From positions 1-26,804 of the forward strand of contig JBGPYB010000056.1 of the NCBI GenBank assembly GCA_041493035.1: 26,804 nucleotides of DNA, read 5' to 3'. This DNA comes from JBGPYB01 sp041493035 (GTDB lineage Bacteria > Acidobacteriota > Vicinamibacteria > Fen-336). Position numbers and translations under genes: made by a program. The notes under the pieces were generated by a model that worked only from the letters and a program-made list of their open reading frames with translations, was not told the origin of the DNA and did no database searches. Shown piece after piece: positions 1 through 6,621 of this stretch; position 1 is the stretch's first letter; every line of letters begins with the position of its first letter.

Positions 1-66
1 CACCATCCCCTGGTGGGGCGGCAGGAAACTCAGGTTCGAGATCCGCTGATCGGCCTGTCACCCTTC

Positions 67-333
67 TTACGTGTTAGCGGTAAGGGGGGTGTGAAGATTC
101 AGGCTAATGCTAATCGTGACGGCTTGGCTCGTCTCTTGTGAGCCATCCCCGAAGTCCCACGAGTAGCTAAGGTGGCGGTAGGCGGCTGATTCGGCGCTGT
201 AGGCGAGCTGCAGGGCTGGCACCATCAGACCGAGAGAAATGACGGCACACAACACGGACCCCTGTCGGCGGCGGCGAAGCAGCGTGAACTTCGTCGCGTC
301 TTTCATTTGCATCCGCAGATCGCTACCAACCAT
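67..333 (-). CDS. Possible small secreted protein with a PKD-like motif (fragment or very short gene)
   Basis: An 88-residue reading frame. From the internal Met at nt 306 it has a basic n-region (KFTLLRRRRQ), a hydrophobic stretch (VLCAVISLGLMVPALQL) and a possible cleavage site after AYSA, so it looks exported. About 12 residues later comes SYSWDFGDGS, the hallmark start of a PKD (polycystic kidney disease) domain found in bacterial surface proteins. A full PKD domain needs about 80 residues and this one stops roughly 20 residues after the motif, so it is a truncated gene or a chance resemblance. Neither other frame downstream restores the usual second half of the fold. The DNA is visibly less GC-rich than the rest of the window. 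It is divergent from trmFO. The start is uncertain (333, 312 or 306); no good ribosome-binding site decides it. Real product: about even odds or less. Confidence 0.35.
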   Translation of the reverse strand: MVGSDLRMQMKDATKFTLLRRRRQGSVLCAVISLGLMVPALQLAYSAESAAYRHLSYSWDFGDGSQETSQAVTISISLNLHTPLTANT

Positions 334-399
334 CGTCCGACGTTGCCTCGCTTCCTCGGCTTGGTCAAGGACGCGGCGCGCGCTGTGGTAACAGCGGCC

Positions 400-412
400 T
401 ATAATCGACCCA
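400..412 (+). promoter_or_regulatory. Probable leaderless promoter of trmFO (-10 box)
   Basis: A perfect TATAAT lies at 400-405 and the ATG of trmFO at 413. With the usual -12/-7 numbering transcription would begin at 412-413, on the start codon itself. There is no Shine-Dalgarno sequence between the box and the ATG and no recognisable -35 hexamer at the right distance. This supports ATG 413 as the true start and a leaderless mRNA. Confidence 0.55.
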
Positions 413-1762
413 ATGGCTGAGCGCGCAACGATCGTGGGCGGGGGCCTCGCCGGTTGCGAGGCCGCCTGGCAGCTATCGAAGCGCGGGGTCGCGGTGGATC
501 TCCACGAAATGCGCCCAGCGGTCACGACGCCGGTCCATCAAACCGCAGATTTCGCAGAGCTCGTGTGCTCGAACAGCCTCCGTGGGAACGCCCTTGACCA
601 GGCCGCGGGCCTGCTCAAGGAAGAGATGCGCCGCATGGACTCCCTGGTGGTTCGCGTCGCCGACGAAGTGCGCGTCCCCGCCGGCAGCGCCCTGGCCGTG
701 GACCGCGGCCTCTTCGCGCGACGGATCACGGAGGCGGTAGAGGCGCTTCCCGGAATCCGCATCCACCGTGGCGAGGTTCCGCGGATCCCTGACGACCCCG
801 TCACTATTCTGGCCACGGGGCCCCTGACGTCGGAACCGCTGGCGCGCGAGATCGCCGACTTCGTCGGAGAGGCCCACCTCCACTTCTACGACGCCGTGAG
901 TCCCGTGGTGGAGGCCGACAGCATCGACTTCGCGAAGGTCTTCAAGGCCTCACGCTACGGAAAAGGGGGCGACGACTACGTCAACTGCCCCATGACCGAG
1001 AACGAATACCGCGCCTTCTTTCAGGCCCTCACGACCGCGGAATGCGCCTCCCTCCACAGCTTCGAGCACGAGTTCTTCTTCGAGGGGTGTTTGCCCATCG
1101 AGGTCATCGCGAGCCGCGGGCCGCAGACGCTTCTGTTCGGTCCCATGAAGCCCGTGGGGCTCACGGATCCGAGCACGGGGCAGCGACCCTTCGCCGTTGT
1201 CCAGCTCCGCCAGGACAACCTGGCGGCAAGCCATTTCTCCATCGTGGGCTTCCAGACCCAGCTCAAGTGGGGAGAGCAGAAGCGCATCCTCCAAATGGTC
1301 CCGGGATTGGAGAACGCGGAGTTTGTCCGCTTCGGGATGATCCACCGGAACACCTACGTGAACGCGCCGTCGTCCCTCGAGCCGACCTTCGAGACGCGCC
1401 GCAGGACGGGCCTCTTCTTCGCCGGCCAGATGTCGGGCGTCGAGGGATACGTCGAGTCGGCCGCCTCGGGGCTTCTGGCAGGGATCGGCGCCGCTTTCCG
1501 CGTCCGCGGCGAGACGCCACCGGCCTTCCCCGAGGAGACGGCGATGGGCGCTCTCGGCCGCTACATTGCCCGGAGCGATCCGAAGCATTACCAGCCCACG
1601 AACATCGCGTTTGGCCTGCTTCCCGAGCTTCCCCGGCGCATCCGTGACAAAACGAAGAAGCGTCTCGCCCTCTCGCAGCGTGCCCTCGCACGCCTCGAGA
1701 GCTTCCGCACCGGCCTCGATGCGGGCGGCGAGCGCGTCGCTCCGGCCCTGACCACGGGTTGA
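413..1762 (+). CDS. trmFO: Methylenetetrahydrofolate--tRNA-(uracil-5-)-methyltransferase TrmFO
   Basis: Makes 5-methyluridine at position 54 of the tRNA T-loop, using methylenetetrahydrofolate as carbon donor and FAD/NAD(P)H as reductant; cytoplasmic. The 449-residue length is normal for the family. It opens with the FAD-binding glycine loop (IVGGGLAGCEAAW, residues 7-19). The block LVCSNSLRGN carries Cys52 and FEGCLPIE carries Cys226; these match the two cysteines known to be needed in Bacillus TrmFO (Cys53 and Cys226). A C-terminal FAD-contact segment (GLFFAGQMSGVEGYVE) is also present. The start at 413 is set by a TATAAT box just upstream. A Xer recombinase gene follows after 7 nt, an association also seen in Bacillus (gid-codV), so the two are probably cotranscribed. 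The topA and hslVU genes that often flank this pair are not here. Confidence 0.96.
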   Translation: MAERATIVGGGLAGCEAAWQLSKRGVAVDLHEMRPAVTTPVHQTADFAELVCSNSLRGNALDQAAGLLKEEMRRMDSLVVRVADEVRVPAGSALAVDRGLFARRITEAVEALPGIRIHRGEVPRIPDDPVTILATGPLTSEPLAREIADFVGEAHLHFYDAVSPVVEADSIDFAKVFKASRYGKGGDDYVNCPMTENEYRAFFQALTTAECASLHSFEHEFFFEGCLPIEVIASRGPQTLLFGPMKPVGLTDPSTGQRPFAVVQLRQDNLAASHFSIVGFQTQLKWGEQKRILQMVPGLENAEFVRFGMIHRNTYVNAPSSLEPTFETRRRTGLFFAGQMSGVEGYVESAASGLLAGIGAAFRVRGETPPAFPEETAMGALGRYIARSDPKHYQPTNIAFGLLPELPRRIRDKTKKRLALSQRALARLESFRTGLDAGGERVAPALTTG

Positions 1763-1769
1763 AAACCGC

Positions 1770-2651
1770 GTGAAGCAGGCGATGGCCGCTTTCGAGCGAT
1801 ACCTCGAAGCTGAGCGCAACGCCTCTCCCCACACGATCCGCGCGTACAGCGAAGATCTCCGGCAGTTCAGCCGATTTCTGAGCGAGGAACTCGGCCGCGA
1901 GCCACGGCCCGCCGACGTGGACCACCTGATGATCCGCGCGTTCCTGGCGCGTCTGCACCGCGACGGCCTGAAGAAGATCTCCTCGGGCAGGAAGCTGGCC
2001 GCCCTTCGCACCTTCTTCCGCTTCCTCTGCCGCGAGGGAATCTTGAGCCGCAACCCGGCGCGCGCCATTTTGTCGCCGCGGATCGAGCGACGGATCCCAC
2101 CCCACCTCGACGAGGGAGAAGTCGACCGGCTCCTCGACGTTCCTGGTGACGGCGCCACTGCCGTGAGGGCCCGGGCCTTCCTCGAGCTGCTTTATGCCAC
2201 TGGAATCCGGTGTGCCGAGCTGGTCGGCCTCGACGTCGGCGAGGTCGATCTCGAGGGGCGCATGGCTCGGGTTCTCGGCAAGGGACGCAAAGAGAGGATC
2301 GTTCCCTTCGGCACGAGGGCCGCCGACGCGATCCGAAGATACCTTCCCGTCCGAGCCACGGCGCGGCCGACCACGGAGGCTCTCTTCGTCAACGCACGCG
2401 GAGGGCGCCTCACGGACCGCAGCGTCCGGTCGATCCTGGCCTCGCGCGTTCGGCAAGTGGCCCTCGCGCGCCGGATCAGCCCACACACGCTTCGGCACAG
2501 CTTCGCAACCCACCTCCTGGAGAGAGGGGCGGATCTCCGGGCCATCCAGGAGCTGCTGGGTCACGCGAGCCTGTCGACAACCCAGAGATACACCCACGTG
2601 AACGCCCGCCACCTCATCGAGGTCTACAAGAAAGCGCACCCCCGGGCCTGA
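1770..2651 (+). CDS. xerC: Xer-type tyrosine site-specific recombinase (XerC/XerD)
   Basis: Tyrosine recombinase that resolves chromosome dimers at dif sites with a partner Xer protein. It has an N-terminal SAM-like core-binding domain (about residues 5-90) and a C-terminal catalytic domain (110-293). All six catalytic residues are visible in order: Arg147 (YATGIR), Lys171 (GKGRKER), His239 and Arg242 (HTLRH), His265 (LGHASL) and the nucleophile Tyr274 (TQRYTH). The length of 293 residues is typical. The GTG at 1770 lies 7 nt after trmFO; an ATG at 1782 (residue 5) is an alternative and would also leave the domain intact. The position beside trmFO is what suggests XerC rather than XerD; sequence alone does not separate the two. 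No dif-like site was recognised in the window. Confidence 0.92.
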   Translation: MKQAMAAFERYLEAERNASPHTIRAYSEDLRQFSRFLSEELGREPRPADVDHLMIRAFLARLHRDGLKKISSGRKLAALRTFFRFLCREGILSRNPARAILSPRIERRIPPHLDEGEVDRLLDVPGDGATAVRARAFLELLYATGIRCAELVGLDVGEVDLEGRMARVLGKGRKERIVPFGTRAADAIRRYLPVRATARPTTEALFVNARGGRLTDRSVRSILASRVRQVALARRISPHTLRHSFATHLLERGADLRAIQELLGHASLSTTQRYTHVNARHLIEVYKKAHPRA

Positions 2652-2666
2652 AAAAGGGGCCTGAGA

Positions 2667-2685
2667 GGAGACTTCGCAGGTCTCC
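2667..2685 (+). other. Small hairpin between xerC and the sigma factor gene
   Basis: Inverted repeat GGAGAC-N7-GTCTCC in the 56-nt gap. There is no T-run after it, so it is not a convincing intrinsic terminator. It may be an mRNA-processing or attenuation hairpin, or chance. Confidence 0.25.
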
Positions 2686-2707
2686 GATGCGTCTTAGGAA
2701 CTGAGGA

Positions 2708-3295
2708 ATGGGACCCACCGACGAAGAGCTGGTGGAGGCTTTCCGGAGGGGCGATCTCGCCGCCTTCGATGTCCTCGTCCGTCGCTGGGACCGCAAGGTG
2801 CGGGGAGCCATCCACCGGATTTTGGGAAGCGAGGACGACGCGCGTGAGCTCTGTCAGGAGACGTTCCTGAAGGCGTACCGGGCCCTCGGTTCGTTCAAGG
2901 GAGAGGCGCGCTTTTCGTCCTGGCTTTACCAGATTGCCCTGAACCTCTGCCGGGACCGGATGCGACGGAGGAAGGGACGGATGGTCAGCCTTGATGAGCT
3001 CGAAGAAGACGGGAAGGCCATCCCGACCGGTCGTCCGAGCGCCCTCGATCTCGTCGAGGCGCGAGATCTGGCCCGAGCCGTGGCCACGGCGATAGCGGCC
3101 CTTCCCGAGGAGCAACGCGAGGTCATCGTCCTCAAGGAGTACCAGGAGCTGACGTTCGTGGAGATCGCCGACATCCTCGGCGTTCCCCTGTCGACGGTGA
3201 AGACACGTCTCTACCGGGGGCTCGGCCAGCTCCGCGTTCAGCTCGAGCGGCAAGGGATCCACCGAGCGGCCCCGGTTCCGGCGGCGTTGTCGTAG
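2708..3295 (+). CDS. ECF-family RNA polymerase sigma factor (sigma-E/RpoE type)
   Basis: Extracytoplasmic-function sigma factor, directing RNA polymerase to a stress or envelope regulon. The sigma-2 region covers about residues 6-90, including DDARELCQETFLKAYRAL and FSSWLYQIALNLCRD, which contact core polymerase and the -10 element. The sigma-4 helix-turn-helix lies at about 130-180 (LPEEQREVIVL, then FVEIADILGVPLSTVKTRL). At 195 residues it has the usual ECF length and no sigma-3 domain. The ATG at 2708 has AGGA at 2696-2699, eight bases upstream. An anti-sigma gene follows 32 nt after the stop, and the two are expected to bind each other. The regulon cannot be read from this window. Confidence 0.93.
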   Translation: MGPTDEELVEAFRRGDLAAFDVLVRRWDRKVRGAIHRILGSEDDARELCQETFLKAYRALGSFKGEARFSSWLYQIALNLCRDRMRRRKGRMVSLDELEEDGKAIPTGRPSALDLVEARDLARAVATAIAALPEEQREVIVLKEYQELTFVEIADILGVPLSTVKTRLYRGLGQLRVQLERQGIHRAAPVPAALS

Positions 3296-3315
3296 AAGTG
3301 AGACGGGGCGAGCCC

Positions 3316-3323
3316 AGAGGAGA
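3316..3323 (+). promoter_or_regulatory. Strong ribosome-binding site fixing the anti-sigma start
   Basis: AGAGGAGA sits 4 nt before the ATG at 3328. This argues for the ATG rather than the in-frame GTG at 3298, which lies 2 nt after the sigma-factor stop and has no Shine-Dalgarno sequence. Confidence 0.6.
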
Positions 3324-3327
3324 AGAC

Positions 3328-3942
3328 ATGGAGTGCACGGTTCTGAGAGACGAGATGATCGAGGTCCTGTACGGCGAGGCCTCGCCCAGGGCGGCGCAGG
3401 CCGTGGAGGAGCACGCCGCGGTCTGCGCGTCCTGCCGCGAAGAGCTGCGGGCCCTGCGGTACCTGCGGGAGGACCTCGGCGCCTGGAGACTCCGAGAGAG
3501 CGTGGCGCCCCGTGGCCTTGGCTCAGCGCCTCGACCTTGGCGCTGGCCCGCGGCGGCGGCGCTCTTCCTGGCCGCGGGGGCGACCGCCGGGTTCGCGTTG
3601 TCCGAGGCTCGCCTCACCCGCCTTCTCGAGGCGCGCGACGCGCGCCAGCGGCAGGAGATCGCGGCGCTGCGCGCAGAAGTGAGAAGCATCCCGCTCTCCC
3701 TCCAGGACGACTCGGCGGTTCTGGCGCAAGTCGACGCTCGGATCCGCCAGAGTGAGGCGCGGCACGCCGTGTTCCTGAAAGAGCGCCTGACCGATCTCGC
3801 CGACCAGACCGATGCGCAGCGACGCTATGACCTGGCGCGCGTCAGCGCAGGCCTCTCGTACCTCGACGGCAGAACCGGGCAGACGGTCGCCCGTACCGCC
3901 GAGCTCATGGGGTACGTTCTTCAGGCGTCCCAGAAGAGGTGA
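3328..3942 (+). CDS. Zinc-finger, membrane-anchored anti-sigma factor
   Basis: A 204-residue partner of the preceding sigma factor. The N-terminal cytoplasmic part has the HxxxCxxC signature of the ZAS/zf-HC2 anti-sigma fold (His29, Cys33, Cys36) with an extra Cys3 that can complete a zinc site. A single transmembrane helix follows at about residues 73-91 (WPAAAALFLAAGATAGFAL). The rest is extracytoplasmic, charged and helical with coiled-coil character (about 95-150), where signal sensing would occur. Family knowledge says such proteins hold the sigma factor inactive until a signal releases it. Its stop overlaps the ribosome-binding site of the next gene (GAGGTGA at 3936-3942), so the three genes look translationally coupled. 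Confidence 0.85.
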   Translation: MECTVLRDEMIEVLYGEASPRAAQAVEEHAAVCASCREELRALRYLREDLGAWRLRESVAPRGLGSAPRPWRWPAAAALFLAAGATAGFALSEARLTRLLEARDARQRQEIAALRAEVRSIPLSLQDDSAVLAQVDARIRQSEARHAVFLKERLTDLADQTDAQRRYDLARVSAGLSYLDGRTGQTVARTAELMGYVLQASQKR

Positions 3943-3947
3943 CTCGC

Positions 3948-4913
3948 ATGAGGGCCCATCGTCGTCTCGCCGGGATCCTCGGCGCCCTAGCACTCCTCCC
4001 GGCATCCCTCTCTCGCTCGGAGGATCGCGGCGATGCGCGTCGAGACCTGGAGGTCATGGAGGCCATGCTCGACCGAGTCGTCCGCCAGGTCAGCAGTGCC
4101 AGCGCCTCGCCGTTTCTCGGGGCGACTGAAGCCGGCCGCGCCTACCATCTGCCCGGGTACGGGACGCTCTTCGTGGTCCCGCCCCGGCTCCTGCCACGGT
4201 CCGGCAAGGTCGTGATCGTCCGCAAGGACGGACCTGGCTCCGTGGTCGAGTGGTCCAGCGACGGAGCTCCCGACAACGCGGCAAGCGAGGCCATGGCGCG
4301 CGCGACGTCGGAGGTGCGAAAAGAGCAGCGGCGGATCGAAAGAGAGCTGGACGCCCAGACGCGTTCTCGCTCCCGCCAGAGTCGGGAGAAGGAGCTGCGC
4401 GATATCGAGGAGCAGGTGGAGGCTCTCCAGAAGGAGGCCCAGCGTACGCGTCAGGACGCGGAGCGCGCGCTCGAGAGGGCGGTCCGCGAGGTCCAGATTC
4501 GTCTCGGTCCCGCGGGGGGCGCGGCTCCCGAGGCGCCGCCGGCCCCTCCCGTGCCGCTCTCTCCCGTGGCTCCTCTCGCTCCTCCCGCGCCGTTTCCCCC
4601 GCCTCCGCCGTGGCGCTATTGGTTCGGCAGCGAGGAGGTCGAGGATGCTCGGGCCCCCGACCGCATCGTCGCCGACGTCAAGAGCGCAGTGGCCCAGACT
4701 CTCGAAGCCCAAGGTGGCCGGCTTCGTTCGATCCGTCCCGACGAATTCATCGCCGTTGCCGTTGATTTTGTTTCGCAGTGGGGTTTCGACGGTGAGACTC
4801 GCCCCGAAAAGACGCTGATCGTTCGCGTTCGGAAGAGGGATCTGGACGAAAGAGGGGCTGGAAAGATCGCGGTCGAGGAGCTGCGGAAGCGTTTCGAGTT
4901 CGTCGAGTACTAG
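3948..4913 (+). CDS. Exported coiled-coil/proline-rich protein of the sigma-factor operon (unknown function)
   Basis: No family I can name with confidence. The 321 residues begin with a signal peptide (RRLAGILGALALLPASLS). A short N-terminal domain (about 30-105) carries RAYHLPGYGTLFVVPP at about 64-79. A long charged coiled coil follows (about 120-185), then a proline/alanine-rich linker (188-221, with PFPPPPPW) and a C-terminal domain of about 90 residues (RSIRPDEFIAVAVDF near 260). The likely location is the periplasm. The ATG at 3948 is chosen because GAGGTGA (3936-3942) lies 5 nt upstream; the in-frame GTG at 3939 falls inside that site. As third gene of a sigma/anti-sigma operon it may be a sensor, co-regulator or main target (inference). 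It ends within the CTAG shared with the convergent gene. Confidence 0.75.
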   Translation: MRAHRRLAGILGALALLPASLSRSEDRGDARRDLEVMEAMLDRVVRQVSSASASPFLGATEAGRAYHLPGYGTLFVVPPRLLPRSGKVVIVRKDGPGSVVEWSSDGAPDNAASEAMARATSEVRKEQRRIERELDAQTRSRSRQSREKELRDIEEQVEALQKEAQRTRQDAERALERAVREVQIRLGPAGGAAPEAPPAPPVPLSPVAPLAPPAPFPPPPPWRYWFGSEEVEDARAPDRIVADVKSAVAQTLEAQGGRLRSIRPDEFIAVAVDFVSQWGFDGETRPEKTLIVRVRKRDLDERGAGKIAVEELRKRFEFVEY

Positions 4914-5275
4914 GACCTGCGGGTCAGAAGGATCAGGGTCAGGAGCGCGAGAGTTCCGTCGGTGGCGGCGAAGAGCAGGAACGACGCTGGCGAAGCATGG
5001 CTGAAGTGGTCGACAACGAAGAGTGCGGCACCGAGACCTTTTGCGAGGACTCCCGCTACCCACAAGAAGCCTCGGCGAGCCTCGACGTCCCGCGCGGCCC
5101 AGAAATAGCCCGCGGCGAGAGCGAGAGCGAAGGCGCCGTTGAGCTGGGCGTTCAGGACGGGAACGGGCGGGGGAGCGCCGAAAAGCCGCGCCGTCATCTC
5201 TGGCGCAAGGAGCATCGGGACCGCGATCAGAAGGTCGTAGATCCCCGACACGAGGGCCAGCGTCTTGAGGTTCAT
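4910..5275 (-). CDS. Small integral membrane protein, about four helices (unknown function)
   Basis: A 121-residue protein that is almost all hydrophobic: helices at roughly 5-25 (TLALVSGIYDLLIAVPMLL), 45-62 (NGAFALALAAGYFWAA), 70-90 (FLWVAGVLAKGLGAALFVV) and 98-117 (FLLFAATDGTLALLTLILL), ending in a basic tail (TRRS). The layout recalls small uncharacterised four-helix inner-membrane proteins, but no signature identifies a function. It starts at ATG 5273-5275 and is divergent from the lipoprotein gene, with about 51 nt between. Its TAG stop and that of the convergent gene are read from the same CTAG palindrome at 4910-4913. The alternating hydrophobic/loop pattern supports a real gene. Confidence 0.75.
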   Translation of the reverse strand: MNLKTLALVSGIYDLLIAVPMLLAPEMTARLFGAPPPVPVLNAQLNGAFALALAAGYFWAARDVEARRGFLWVAGVLAKGLGAALFVVDHFSHASPASFLLFAATDGTLALLTLILLTRRS

Positions 5276-5294
5276 GGCGAGCGTCCCCTATACT
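5265..5294 (+). promoter_or_regulatory. Sigma-70-like promoter for the FN3 lipoprotein gene
   Basis: TTGAGG (5265-5270) and TATACT (5289-5294) are separated by 18 bp, predicting a start near 5301 and a leader of about 25 nt. The core TATACTA reads TAGTATA on the other strand, so the same box could weakly serve the divergent membrane-protein gene. Confidence 0.5.
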
Positions 5295-5299
5295 AAGCG

Positions 5300-5320
5300 T
5301 TCACGGCCGCGGGTCGTGAA
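5300..5320. promoter_or_regulatory. Inverted repeat at the predicted transcription start (possible operator or leader hairpin)
   Basis: A perfect 6-bp dyad, TTCACG-N9-CGTGAA, overlies the predicted +1 of the lipoprotein gene. It could bind a dimeric repressor or fold in the mRNA leader. Only the symmetry and position support it. Confidence 0.35.
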
Positions 5321-5326
5321 TCCCTC

Positions 5327-6325
5327 ATGGACGCGCCTCCTCTTCTTCACGGAACAAGCCGGGCGCGCAAGACCGTCTTGGTCGGAGCCCTCGCTCTCGT
5401 CGCCTGCGGCAAACGGGGCGACCCGCTTCCGCCGATCCGGCGCACGCCGCAACCGGTCACGGAGTTCAAGGTCGCAGAACGTGGGGACCAGCTCGAGATC
5501 TCTCTCTTTGCTCCGCGCGCCTTCACCGACGGAACCCGGCTACCCGTACTCGAGATCGAGATCCTTCGGGCGGGCGCCACGGGAACGTTCGAGAAAGCTG
5601 CGCGATCGACCCTGCGGAAGGCCGCGCCGGGCGAGAGGATCGTGATGGACGAACCCCTTCCCCCGGCCGGAACCGCGCTACGGCTCGCGGCGCGGGCGCG
5701 GGTCAAGGGGCGTCCCTCGACGCAGACGCCCATCGTCAGCCTCACGATCGCGTCGACGCCGCCCCCTCCGTCGGGGCTCTCCGTGCGCTCGTCGGAGAAG
5801 GGGGTCACTCTCTCGTGGACTGCGCCCGAGATGGAGAGCCCGTCCTTTTTCGTCTATCGGCGGGCCAAGGCCGGAGACTTCGGCCTTCCTCTGAAGGACA
5901 AGCCAACGACCGACACCACGCTGGCCGACGAGAAGGCGCTGCCGGGCGACTCATGGTGCTACGCGGTCCGAACGGTGTCCTCCACGGCGCCGCTCCTGGA
6001 GAGCACCGCCACCGATGAAGCCTGCCTGACCGTCGAAGACGTGGCTGCTCCCGCGACACCCGTGGGCGTCGCGGCTCAGCCTCGCGAGGGAGGCCTCGAA
6101 GTTTCCTGGAGCCCCTCTCCGGAACCGGACCTGGCCGTCTACCGCGTCTACCGTTGGTCCCAGGGCGTGCCGGTGGCTCGCATCGCCGACGTGCCTGCCG
6201 GCGAGACCGCGTACCTTGATTCGAACGCACCCACCGGCACCATGGTCCGCTACAGCGTGACCGCCGTCGACAAGAGCGGTAACGAGAGCGGCCGATCCCC
6301 GGCGGCGGCGGCGAGCCGCCCGTGA
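5327..6325 (+). CDS. Lipoprotein with two fibronectin type III domains
   Basis: A 332-residue predicted outer-membrane or surface lipoprotein. The lipobox LVAC places the acylated Cys at residue 27, after a basic/hydrophobic leader (SRARKTVLVGALALVAC). The mature N-terminus CGKRGDPLPP resembles the CGxKGPLxxP start of small LptM/YifL-type lipoproteins, but here a large exported region follows. Two FN3 repeats are seen at about 145-235 (PPPPSGLSVRSSEKGVTLSW) and about 240-330 (PVGVAAQPREGGLEVSWSPS, then YRVYRWSQG and YSVTAVDKSGNES). The region 45-140 is beta-rich and may be another Ig-like domain. The role is probably structural or adhesive. It has its own promoter and a weak ribosome-binding site. 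fmdB starts 37 nt after the stop. Confidence 0.8.
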   Translation: MDAPPLLHGTSRARKTVLVGALALVACGKRGDPLPPIRRTPQPVTEFKVAERGDQLEISLFAPRAFTDGTRLPVLEIEILRAGATGTFEKAARSTLRKAAPGERIVMDEPLPPAGTALRLAARARVKGRPSTQTPIVSLTIASTPPPPSGLSVRSSEKGVTLSWTAPEMESPSFFVYRRAKAGDFGLPLKDKPTTDTTLADEKALPGDSWCYAVRTVSSTAPLLESTATDEACLTVEDVAAPATPVGVAAQPREGGLEVSWSPSPEPDLAVYRVYRWSQGVPVARIADVPAGETAYLDSNAPTGTMVRYSVTAVDKSGNESGRSPAAAASRP

Positions 6326-6347
6326 TGCCGGCCTCGTCGCTCCGCGC

Positions 6348-6353
6348 TATCAT
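6348..6353 (+). promoter_or_regulatory. Possible -10 box for fmdB and the carboxylase operon
   Basis: TATCAT ends 9 nt before the fmdB ATG at 6363, predicting a start at about 6360 and a leader of only some 3 nt. There is no clear -35 box and no Shine-Dalgarno sequence, the same arrangement as at trmFO. Confidence 0.4.
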
Positions 6354-6362
6354 TTAGGCCTG

Positions 6363-6602
6363 ATGCCTATCTACGAATACGTCTGCTCCGAGTGTCGTGC
6401 CTCGTTCGAGAAGCTGGTTCGCCGCTGGGGCGAGGCGGTGAGCTGTCCCGCGTGCCAGAGCGGCGCTGTGGACAAGCAGATCTCGACTTTTGCCGTGGCG
6501 ACCTCATCCCCGGCAGGCCAAGCCCTCGAGGGATGCGGCCGGGCCGACGGGGGCTGCGGAGCCTCCGCGTGTGGCGGCGGCACATGCGGCCTGCCCAACT
6601 GA
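6363..6602 (+). CDS. FmdB-family zinc-ribbon protein
   Basis: A 79-residue protein beginning MPIYEYVC, the diagnostic start of the FmdB (CxxC_CxxC_SSSS) putative regulatory family. The zinc ribbon is CSEC (Cys8, Cys11) with CPAC (Cys28, Cys31). The second half is a Gly/Cys-rich tail (GCGRADGGCGASACGGGTCG) with four more cysteines, common in this family and possibly metal-binding. FmdB was first linked to regulation of formamidase/amidase genes, but the general function is unknown. The start is supported by the family N-terminus and the -10-like box just upstream. The carboxyltransferase GTG lies 19 nt after the stop, so they are likely cotranscribed. Confidence 0.88.
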   Translation: MPIYEYVCSECRASFEKLVRRWGEAVSCPACQSGAVDKQISTFAVATSSPAGQALEGCGRADGGCGASACGGGTCGLPN

Positions 6603-6606
6603 GCCC

Positions 6607-6613
6607 GGGGGAG
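6607..6613 (+). promoter_or_regulatory. Ribosome-binding site fixing the carboxyltransferase start
   Basis: GGGGGAG lies 8 nt before the GTG at 6622. This favours the 515-residue form over longer readings that would run back into fmdB. Confidence 0.55.
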
Positions 6614-6621
6614 CGCCGCGA

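Noticed and set aside
1..66. Short CCCC-TGGT-GGGG hairpin at the left edge as terminator
   Set aside because: Stem of only four pairs and no T-run on either side; nothing else is seen in these 66 bases.
67..160. Frameshift rescue of the PKD domain
   Set aside because: Both other frames downstream of the motif were read: one meets a stop almost at once and the other shows no PKD-like continuation.
2697..2701. GGAAC, a typical ECF -35 sequence, in front of the sigma factor gene
   Set aside because: It overlaps the ribosome-binding site; a matching -10 would fall inside the gene, so it cannot drive the whole operon.
6490..6621. Upstream extension of the carboxyltransferase frame
   Set aside because: It overlaps fmdB, has unlike composition, and GTG 6622 has a good ribosome-binding site and gives the family length.
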